From: Metarhizium brunneum | Lineage: Eukaryota; Ascomycota; Sordariomycetes; Hypocreales; Clavicipitaceae | Reading direction: 5' to 3' | DNA length: 64,000 nucleotides | Assembly: GCF_013426205.1 (NCBI RefSeq) | Contig: NC_089422.1 | Location: 3,286,001-3,350,000 of the forward strand | Shown: positions 27,275 through 37,800 of the stretch, piece after piece | Layout of the letters: each line of letters begins with the position of its first letter | Numbering within the stretch: position 1 is the first letter of the stretch | Made by a program: the position numbers and the translations under genes | The notes under the pieces: model-generated | What the model was told of the DNA's origin: nothing | Seen by the model: the letters and a program-made list of their open reading frames with translations, nothing else | The model's database searches: none

Positions 27275-30200
27275 ATGGCTGAGGATGAGAAACGAGCAGC
27301 AGTAGCAGAAGCGACAGAGGCCACCGAAGACGCAGCACGCCGTCCGTCCGCCTCGCCCACCGAGAAATCCGAACCGAATTCGGTAAGATTGCCCAACTCC
27401 CGCCGTTTGCCTGTCCGTCTTGTCGTCTTTTCGCAGTCTGTCGACATCCTCGTCGTGATAATCGCCTTGACAACCACCTGGCTTTTCGCTTTTGGGCAGT
27501 GTCGTTTGGCACTCGTTGGACAACATCAAGCAAGGATGCGAAATGCCACTATCGCCTTGCCAGCCTTGCCAGCCTTGCCTCGGTCTGGGCTGGCAACACG
27601 CAGAGCAATTGGAAAAGACCGGGCTGCGAACCCCGACAACACTTCCTTGGGCATCAAACGCTGACTGGGGCAATGCACGCCACCTCACAGGAACCCTTCT
27701 CCTACGATGAAGACGACAGCTTCGCCCGCCAAGGCGATCAGCCGCGAACCCCTACCGCCATCGAGCACGATCTCAATGTTACCGAGGATGACCTTCTCGA
27801 GGCCAAAGAGCTTGCCTCGCAATATACTCTCGAAGAGGTCCGCGATATCATGATACGAGTGCGCCGAATCCATGAAAAGGACCCCAATTTCCCCACAACC
27901 GTCATCGAGAAGGTCAAGACGTTTCTCGACAATGACGACATCTTTGAAAACCCAGACCAACATCAGCATCTCATCCAAGAGATGAAGCTCGAGGCCGCCC
28001 TCGTCACCAGCAACAGTCCCTACTCCGAGGTGCGTGCTGTTGTCAGCAACAAGGACGACCCCAAAACGCCGTGCTCTACTATCCGAAGTTGGGCCATAGG
28101 CTTGATCTTTTCCGTCTTGCTTGCCTTCATCAACCAGCTCTTCGATATTCGTCAACCGGCCATTCGTGTCATGGCCAACGTCGCCCAGCTACTTGCCTAC
28201 CCCATTGGCAAAGCTGCCGAACGCTGGCTCCCTGACAAGGGCTTTACTATGTTTGGCATCAGGCACACCCTCAACCCGGGCCCTTTTTCCAAGAAGGAGC
28301 ACATGCTCATCACCATCATGGCCAACGTGGCTTACAACACGCCGTATACAAACTACATCATTTGGGTTCAGTATCTCCCACAGTACTTTGATCAACCGTA
28401 TGCATCGCACTTTGCATACCAGCTGCTAATTGCCCTCGCCACCAATTTTATTGGTTACGGCATTGCTGGCATCTGTCGCCGATTCCTCGTCTATCCGTCG
28501 TACTGCGTCTGGCCGGCCTCTCTAGTAACTATTGCCCTCAACTCGGCGTTCCATACCGAAATGAACCCTCCCGTTGGCGGCCCATTTCGCTCCATCTGGA
28601 GGATCTCGCGCATCAAGTTCTTCTACCTCATGTTCGCCGCCATGTTTGTGTGGTTTTGGTTCCCCAATTACATCTGGGTCAGCTTGTCCAAGTTCAACTG
28701 GATCAGCTGGATTGCCCCTGGCCACCGGGACCTAAACATTGTCACCGGCATCAATAACGGCTTGGGCCTTAACCCTTTCCCTACATGGGATTGGAACGTG
28801 CTTTTGTGGGATTCTGCTGATCCGCTCATGGTTCCCTTCTTTAGTACGCTCAACCGTTTCATTGGCGTCTTCGCTTCCTTTTGGGTAGTTTTGATCTTCT
28901 GGTACAAGAACGTTTACAATACGGGCTATCTCCCCATCAACACCAACCGAGTCTTCGATCGCTTTGCTCAGCTTTACAACATAACAAAGGCAACCGACGA
29001 TCATGGGCTATTCAACGCAGAGAAATACGAGTCGTACTCGCCTCCATATCTTGGTGCTGGCAATGTGGTCATCTACATGTTCTTTTTTGCCATCTACACG
29101 TCGACGCTTACCTATGCCGCGTTATATCATCGCCACGAAATTGCCATGGGATTCAAGGCCCTGTTTTACAGCTTGCGGCTGAAGAAGAAGCCCGTCAAGG
29201 AGGAACGTGTGTTGGATGTGCACAATAGACTGATGCGCGCCTATCCGGAAGTTCCCGAGTGGTGGTACATGGCTTGTCTTGCCATTGCTATAGCCTTTGG
29301 AATTTCAGGCATCGTCGGATGGGATACCCACACCTCCCCGGGCGTGGTATTTTGGGGCCTTGCTCTCTGTGTAATCTTTGTGATTCCTGTTGGTATCATC
29401 AAGGCGATGACGGGGATTGAAGTCACGCTCAACGTCTTGGCCGAGTTTGTCGGTGGCTCGTGGGTGGATGGCAATGCTCTGGCCATGAACTACTTCAAGT
29501 CGTTTGGGTACGTCACTTGCGCGCATGCCATTTGGTTCTGCAACGACTTGAAGCTTGCCCACTATGTCAAGATTCCGCCTCGCCAGACCTTTGTTGCGCA
29601 GATGGTTGCCACCTTTCTCAGCACCATTGTCTGCATTGGCGTGTTGAACTTTCAAATGAACAATATCAACAATGTTTGCACGCCAGAGGCTCAGTATAAA
29701 CTCACCTGTCCCGGCGTCAACACCTTCTTTACCGCCTCTGTCTTATGGGGTACCGTCGGCCCCCAGAAGATCTTTGGTCACCGCGGCCAGTACAGCCAGA
29801 CCCTGATTGGCTTTCCACTCGGCGTTGTCATTGTCGTTTTGATCTGGGCCCTGAACAAGAAATTCCCCAAGTGGACTTGGGCTCGGCAACTTCACCCTGT
29901 CGTTATTCTCTATGGAGGCATCGTCTGGGCGCCATATAACATGTCATATGTCTGGCCGTCTGTTCCCATTGCTTACTTTTCATGGATCTATCTGAAGACC
30001 AGGTTCCTTGGTCTATGGTCAAAGGTACGTACCAAGTCTAACGTTGAATAATTCCTGTCGGGTGGCGCAGCCAAAGCTAAATTTCGATGACAGTACAACT
30101 TTGTCCTCTCAGCAGCATGGTCATGTGGTATCGCCATCTCTGGCATCATCATCTTCTTCAGCTTACAATATACCGAAACCGACTTCGACTGGTGGGGCAA

Positions 30201-30297
30201 CAACGTTTCCGAAATGGGTTGTGAAGGCAATGCCTGCGCGCTCAAGACCCTAGGCCCCGGCGAATGGTTCGGACCCGGCCCGGGAAAGTTCAACTAA
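27275..30297 (+). CDS. OPT-family oligopeptide transporter
   Basis: Plasma-membrane, proton-coupled uptake of small peptides or related substrates is the usual role of this family (PF03169; yeast Opt1, fission yeast Isp4). Exons are 27275-27382, 27691-30024 and 30094-30297, giving 881 residues, typical of fungal members. The first residues are acidic and hydrophilic. The core has many hydrophobic membrane segments, the NPG motif in NPGPFSKKEHM near residue 232, and the KIPPR motif near residue 663. The end, GCEGNACALKTLGPGEWFG, is the usual fungal OPT C-terminus and fixes the last exon. The last intron is 69 bp. The first is 308 bp, unusually long here, with donor GTAAGA and a CTGAC branch site. 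The start at 27275 has a strong context (GCCATGG). An alternative in-frame start at 27673 would give a protein without the spliced N-terminus. Substrate cannot be predicted. Confidence 0.93.
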
Positions 30298-31117
30298 AGC
30301 GAAGAGGGCGTAGACAAAAGTGCACTCGTAATGAAGGAACGAAAGACTTTCCTCCCTCGAGCCCCATCTAATTTTTTTTAGCTGCAAGCCAGCGCGATAT
30401 ATACAGTAAAGCGATCATGTCTCGGAGTCGGAGTACTGTGGATTTTTTTTTGTGATTTTGGAGTTTACCTCTTCACGAATTTGTTTTGCTAAACTGGGGT
30501 CTTTCGCATCATGGGCATTGCAAGATGGTGTGGCCAGTCGGAAGAGAAGGAGTTTCTTAAAGAACAACGTTATACCCCAGTTTACTAATCTAGCTCGAGG
30601 TGATTTTTATGAGGCTAGGGAGCTGCATGGAGTAAAAGGATAGTTTAGATGAGGCATGACGGATTGTAGACTATGTTGACCTCAATACAATGTTTCCTTG
30701 AGCTTCGGATTGTCTCAAGGGAACATGAACGAGTTGGCTGAAAGAGACGACCAACCTTCCTGTCCATGGTGGCCTCGTCGCCTCTGGCCAACACAGTCAT
30801 CACGTCCGGCAAAGACAGGAGTGCTAGTGACATTTGCTTACATCTGCTCAAACAACGGGCCTCAATTCGTGAGGAATAGAAAGGTAGTCCATTGCGAAGA
30901 GCATCAGTCTAACCACGAATGCTGCCTTGTCCTCGACAGCTGGCGTGCGAGCGAGCACGAATACGCAGCAATTCTACCCACTATAGCCATTCTCTGATGT
31001 TGTCGCCGCTCGCCATTGGCTTGGCATCTGAAATAGATGTCACCCGGTCCACTTGAAATAGACAGGTGGAAGTCGAAGCCACAGCATACGGCTTTGGCAC
31101 CGTGAGAGTCCTGACGA
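30298..31117. other. 3' flank of the OPT gene
   Basis: This interval follows the transporter stop codon. It holds short T-rich runs (around 30370-30450), as expected of a 3' untranslated region, and no open frame I can support as a gene. Most of the interval is featureless to the eye. Confidence 0.5.
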
Positions 31118-31552
31118 CTACTGGCTCTTCCTTATATTTGGCCGTCGAGTCAGGGCATTATCGACAATCTGTCGCCCCAGCCAGGATGCCAAGGGAAATG
31201 GCGCGGTGCCATCTTCTACTGTCCCCTCGTCGCGGCTAGGTTGTCGGACAGGCGGGTGCAATGGCATTAGGCGCGAGGCCTTGTCTGTCGTGCTCGCCCG
31301 TCCCGAGTGTCCAGGCTCGAGCAACTCCAACGCCCAGGGCAGTATATCCAAATATTGCCTGGGGCCAAAACGGTTCCACTCCCCGTACTGCCTCTTCCTA
31401 GTGACCGTACCGATTGGACCGTGATTCATGCTGAAATCGGGATCAAAGAACGACGAGAAAGTTGGGTTGGATGTGATATGGGACCCTGATGGGGGTGTAC
31501 GCTCGGGATCGGGGTCCCAGCTGACCGACATGATATACAGAGGACTTGACAA
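31118..31552 (-). CDS. Hypothetical 144-residue ORF, doubtful
   Basis: An uninterrupted frame of 144 codons begins MSSPLYIMSVSWDPDP and ends RRPNIRKSQ. It is rich in Pro, Arg and Ser, with no signal peptide, no membrane segment and no domain I recognise. It lies between the OPT gene and the convergent NRPS-like gene, on the same strand as the latter and 250 bases beyond its stop codon. It could be a small real gene, or a chance frame in the shared 3' region. No intron or homologue can be argued from the sequence alone. Confidence 0.25.
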   Translation of the reverse strand: MSSPLYIMSVSWDPDPERTPPSGSHITSNPTFSSFFDPDFSMNHGPIGTVTRKRQYGEWNRFGPRQYLDILPWALELLEPGHSGRASTTDKASRLMPLHPPVRQPSRDEGTVEDGTAPFPLASWLGRQIVDNALTRRPNIRKSQ

Positions 31553-31801
31553 GGCGTAGTCTAAATGTATTTATTCATCATTCTTCTTAGTTCTACATCA
31601 TGTATAAACGAAAGGAGAAAAAACAAACGACCTAAAATGCCCTTTATCCAAACGCCAGGCTTAAAAATCTCTGTACAATGTACAATGCACAATACAATGA
31701 TACGCTACACCACCCAGGATTAAGCAAAGAAGCAAAAACACGTTTTGTTTAAGAAAAAAAAAAAAGAGAGAGAGAGAGCGCGCTCAATAACTCATCCAAT
31801 A

Positions 31802-34800
31802 TCATGGAGATATAGAACCAGTCGCATTTTTCGACTCCTCCTTCCAGCTCGTCCTGGGCGACTCGCCACTCAGGGGGCTCACCTCGCCCCCGGTCTGATG
31901 TCGCGGGTCGACGACGGAACTCGATCCGATTTCTACGGCTTCTTCGGGCACAGACAGCATGCCGCCGCAGCCGTCCTTGATGCCGATGGCGTCGCTGTTG
32001 AGGGCCTCCCAGCTGCTTGGTTCGTGAATGACGCCTTCTGGGAGGATGGGGCTGCGCTCTTTGCTGAGATTCACCCGCGACTTTACCCAGTCGCCTGCCT
32101 TTGTGGAAAAGTCCTTCATGGATCCGTGGCTGCCGCCGTGGCGGAGGCGGCGGAAGCGACCTTTTCCCTTGTTGAGAAGCGCCCAGTTGGAGGATGAAGG
32201 CTTGGTCGGGCCGAAGCCGGCGTGGAAGCTGACGACTGGCTTCTTGCGGCCCGGCTTGGAGAGGACGCCGGCGTGGTGCATCTTGCGCGTGATGAGGTCC
32301 ATTTGGCCGCTGATGGTGGGCGTGCTGATGACTTCGACGGCCGTCATGTGTACGGTGTGGATGCCCTCGATTTCAACCTTGCGAAGGTCGTGATTGAGGC
32401 GTTGAGCAAAGAGGTATGCGGGGAGGAGGGAGCCCGAGATGTCGTAGAAGCGGGAATGCAGGAGGTCAGCTTCGGAGATGCCCTGCGTCGCGAGGTGTGG
32501 GTGGAGGAGCTCGTTCCAGCTGGATATCAGGAACTGCTGGAGGGTGCTGCGCTGCTCGGCTGAGAGCCAGTGCGTGTATGAGGGCTGTGTGACGTCTGGC
32601 TCGGGTTTTTCGAGGAGGACACGCGGCGGGATAGATTCGTAGTCGCTTGATGGCTGGAGGATGGGCTGACTGATGGTGTCGTAGCAGGCGAGAGTTTCGA
32701 CGGATGCGACGAGGAGCCTCATGGCTGCTTTTGCGAAGGAGTCGGGGACGCGGTCGGGAGAGTACTCAATGCTGAGGGAGACCTTGTCTGGTGACATCAT
32801 GGTAGAACTGGCAAAGAGATCGGGAACATCTCGGACCTGCGGCTGGAGGAGCTTATAAGTAAACGTCGTGTTGTCAATGTTCAACGTGGTGGTTCCATCG
32901 ACGGGAACCTGGGTTCTGTGTCGCACGACGGTGCTGAATCGCGACCAGCTGGCCCAATCTGTGCATTCTTGTGCAATTTTCTGCGCGCCCATGGCTTCAT
33001 AGGGAAGGGAAGCGGCGCTGTCTCGCTGGATGAGCTGGAGAACCTGCAAGGGCGAACTATTGACAATGGGGAACCGCACCCGGATGGGCACAATGTTCTC
33101 CATGGGACCTGCGATGGACGACACATCCACACTGGTCTCCAGCTTAAGGCGACGTCCTTCGACGATTTCACCAAAGACAACGTCCGAAATACCGGACAGC
33201 GTGGCCATGGCCATGGCCCAAGCGGCCTTGAGGACACTGTCGAATGTGATATTGAAGTCGGTCAGCGATGAGATCTTGACTTGCTCCTGGAAGGATTTGA
33301 CTTCGGAAACCGGAGGAAGAGGCTTTGAACGAGGAACAACCTGTGTGACCTTGGCCTTTTCGAGTCGTTGTCTCCAATAAACCCTGCTGTCATCGTATCG
33401 CGCACCTCTCAGAGCACGAGTGTAGTCGAAGAACGAGGTCCGGTGACTCTCCATCGTGGGGTGTTCGTACAGCTTGACGAAATCCTGCACCAACCGCGGC
33501 ACAGCAGATTCACTGACTTGGGCATAGCTGAATCGGATGATTAACTTGCCGCCATGTTGTCCAGCATCCAGGAAGGCAAACTTGGTAGCCGGCTCTCGTA
33601 GCTGGAGCACCTCCTTCTGCATACGCTTCAAGACCTGCTGCAACTCCTTGTCTACAGATGACGCTGACACAGACTTTCGCTCAAAGTCTGCGTGGAACGA
33701 GTCAATGGCAACTTGGAACAGGTTGCAGTCGTGCACTGCGAAGGCTGTTCGAAGAGAAGGGTGCAGGCGAGTGAGGGCCTCGCATGCTTCCTCGACGCGT
33801 TGTGCGCGAATAGAGCCATTGAAATTGATGACGAGGCAGCGAATGTCACTCCTGGGTCCATAGAGACTAGGCTCGAGGCATTGGAGCTGGTGTGACGATG
33901 CTTCAGCGACATCAATGACATCGTTCCAGGGGATGTCGAGTTGCGGCGCAACCACGAGCTTGACGAAGCCGTGGTCTGTACCTTCAGGTAGCTTGCGGGC
34001 TACGACGCTGGTTTTAGGAGAGGTCTTGGGCTTGGGTGTCTGGAGGAGATGGTGTTCTTTGATTTCCAGGGATTGGCACATTTCCGTAAGCGTGGCTCCG
34101 CCAAGAAGTTTGCTGATTTGAACATCGAAGCCATTCTGGCGGCAGGACAAAACAAGTTTCATAGCTAGGAGTTTGTCACCGCCAGCATCCAGGAAGCTAT
34201 CTGTCGTCTTAATATCCGCGACCATGGCGTGCAACACGGCGGCCCAGATGAGACGCATCGACTCCTCAGTTTGTGTAAGTGGGAGTGGTTTACTCTGGAT
34301 CCCCGTGAAGTGAGGCTGGCTGCTAAAAGGGACATTTGTCAATTCCAGCAGGTCAGTGTACGAAAATGGAGAGGCCATCTTCTGCAATTTGCGTCTATTA
34401 ATCTTGAGCGAGGTGGACAGTGGGAATCGACGGATGGGAATGAAGAGCTTTGGGACGCAAGCAGAGTGGCTAAGCTTTGAAGCCTGGGCAAGGGAAGTTT
34501 CCGCCAGCCATTTGACAGCAGCGAGCTTGGATCTCATCTGCATGGTCAACTTGTCAAGCTCAGATGGTCCCACAAACTCGCTGTCGCCAAATTCCAGGAA
34601 CGCAGCAAGAGAGTTGACGTGGTTGCTGGTTGTGATTGGCTCCACGGCAACATCTACATCGCCGCCGAGACACTGTCGAATTTGTTGTTCCAAGACAGCA
34701 ATTAGGGCAGGAAATCCATTGACCAGGACTTCATCTCGCATGCTTCCAAGGAAGCGAATATGCCCCCGGTCGAGGTATCGCACGCGATGACCCGTTCTCA

Positions 34801-37800
34801 AATAACGCCATTTTCGTTCACCACGGATTTTCTGGAAAGCCGCCGGGTCCATGAGAGGATTGCCATGAATGTACTTGTGAGGTGTTACGATAGGGCTATC
34901 AATAGCTAGTTCCCCAACGGCACCAAGAGGCATCAGCTTCTTGGGGTCCTCAGGGTTGAGGATCAGGAACCGACCGAGGAGAGGCGGAGCAATAATGTTG
35001 GTGTCGCTAGACTCCGCAATGTTGAAAACCGAAATCGCGAGTGGGCATACATCCGGAGCGCCATAAGCAAGAAGAATGTCCCTGCTGCCAAGCCATGGCT
35101 TGAACGCATCTTCATCGAAAGTTCTTGTGCGGAAGCAGATGGTTTGCAGGTTCGTCACGTTGGCCGGGTTGATCTTTCGTGACAAAACCGTTGTCATATA
35201 AGTCCAAGTAATATCCATCCGAGCAATAGTGCCCTCCAAGTCATTTACGCGCTCCAACGGGGAGGGGATGCAGACACAGCCCCCATGGAGCAATGTGCCT
35301 AGAATCTCGACAAGCGCAATGTCAACGGTATAAGCAGAGAGCTGAAGCACTCTACTGCCATTGTGGATCTTCAGGGCTTGTCCCTGAACCGAGAGAATCG
35401 AGCACAACGATTCATGAGTAAAGAAGCATCCCTTTGGCTTCTCAATGCCCGGTGCTAGGAAGGCACAAGCTGCTTGCTGGGGGAGAGAGTCTTTCAACTT
35501 TACACTCACTTGTGGTGGAAGAGACGACAAGAAGGTTTCATTGACCAAAACAAAAGGCGTGTTGGAAAGGTCCAAGTGCTTGTATGCGCCCTCCGTGACA
35601 ACTACAAGTTCTGGCGCGAGCTGGCTAATCATGGCTTCGACCATGACCATGTCCTGAGCGTCCAGGCAGACACAACAGCCGCCTGCTTGCATCACAGCAA
35701 GCATAATGACCGGCGACCAGCGGCTCTTTTCCAAGACGATAGGAACCAGAACGCCAGGATGAACCCCAATGTTGACAAGATATGTGGCTAGTGCAGTGAC
35801 ACTAGCCCGGACCTGTTGATAAGAAAGCTCGCCATCCCAAGCATAGATGGCCGGGAAATTGGGGCGAACTTCACACTGTTTGAGAATAAGCTGGTGCAGG
35901 CATGCTGAGATCTTGGTGTCGGTCTGCTCCTCTTCCCAGTCAGGATTCATAATCTGTTGGAAGTCATGTTCAGTGAAGAGGTCGACTTGTGAGCACAGCT
36001 GTGCGGGATTGTCGATGATGACCTGCAGAGCACGTTGAAATGTGTTCATAACGTTGTGAAGTTGAGCCGGCGACAAGCAAGAGTAGCTCACATCCGCCTG
36101 AATGCGGTCCTCGCGGAGTGTCACACAAAGCGAGACGTCGCAGTTGCCATCGATGGTGTTGGCAAGTAGAACAGGCTCCCAGACGCCGCTGTCCGAGTCA
36201 GAATCGCTCAAGATGGAGTCATCAACATCCTGACAGGTCACACAGGTGTTGAACAGGCTCTGGCCCTGGATGCCAAGCGAGTTCTCAATCTCGGCCAAGG
36301 TTGGAGCATCCGTCTCCCGAGCATCCTTGGCCATTCTTTCCAACTGCCACAAGAGGTCAAGCACACTTGACATGGGCAAAAAGTCGACCAGGCAGGGAAC
36401 AAAGGTGGCCAGACTGCCAACATGACGCTTCATACTAGGCATGACAAGTGTATCCCTACCAGCATGCGAGTATCCCAAGATTACACGGTCTTCTCCGACA
36501 TATGTTCGCAGAACAAACGCCCAGGCTAACTGAATAACGGTAGACAGTTCTAATTGATTATAGGCGCAGAACTGGGATAGCTGGTGCCGGCTAATGTCGA
36601 GACCAATGCCCCGTGACTCGAGACGTCCTTGGTTTTGGATAGCAAGATGAGGGAAAGCGCATGGTGTAGCTCCATTGAGGTAAGACCTCCATACTTCAAC
36701 GCTCCGAGGAGCCTCGCGTGAAGCGATGTTGCGGGTTTGTCGGGGAGGTAAAGGACTAGAGACGACCAATTTTCTGCCCATATACAACTCTCGAAGCTGA
36801 ACAACCAAGTTGTGGATGGCATTCAAATCGCACAGTGCCTGGCTGCAATCGATTCTCAGGTACGCAGTTTTGTCTGACCGACTCACTGAGAGTCTATGTC
36901 TCGGCATAGACTTTGACGGCCTCATGGGGGGCAGCGATGAAAGAGTTTCCATAGGGTCGTTCGAGTCCATGAACAGCATGTCGGGTGAGGTCTTCTTCAG
37001 AACCATTTGATCAAAGAGTCCCTTCTCTGACACACTGTCAATGAAAATGCTCCTCAAGACGCTATGGCAAGCGACAAGTGTTTGCCAGGCGGTGCAGAGT
37101 GTGTCTCGGCAAACCTCTGACCCATCGACGGTGGCAAGTTCATATGTGCGACTGACGTGGAAGCAGTTGGGATCGATGCTTTGAGCAACCAAGATTTCTT
37201 GCTGAACGAGGTCAACGGGGCAGATTGTCTCAATATTCTCAACTCCATTGATGCCAACATCAACAAGCTGCTTCGACATGAGCTTTGACAATGCCTCATA
37301 AGATGTTTCCAATAGAGGCACATCTGAAAGCGTCAGTTCAGGCTCCATGGCCCCTAGGCGAGAGATGGCGCTCAGGATGGAACTCTCAAAATTATGCATC
37401 CACTGTGTAATGCGATCCTGGTGCCTCGAGTTGACGTTGAAGGAGAACTCTACTCTGGCACCGTAATCATCAAGGCCCACGGACACCTCGAAAAGGGCAA
37501 TGCGGCCAACTGCAGGCCCTACGTCAGAAGCCAAGGAGCGGACTTCACGGTCAGGGGCGGCAACGGGCTCCAAGATGCCATTTTCCCTCTGTAGCTGGCT
37601 AAGAGTGTCAACGCAGTTGAACATGACCTCGACGGGCAAGGAGGTGGCTGCGGTGTCGTCGGCGGCGAATTTCGACTGGAAATATGGTGTGCCATTTTCC
37701 GAAAGTGCTTTACGAGAATCTTTGAGCAGCTTGATCAGATGGACCAAATCCGAGCCAGGATGGACCGGCACACTGATTGGGCAGAGCGCGGTGAACCATC

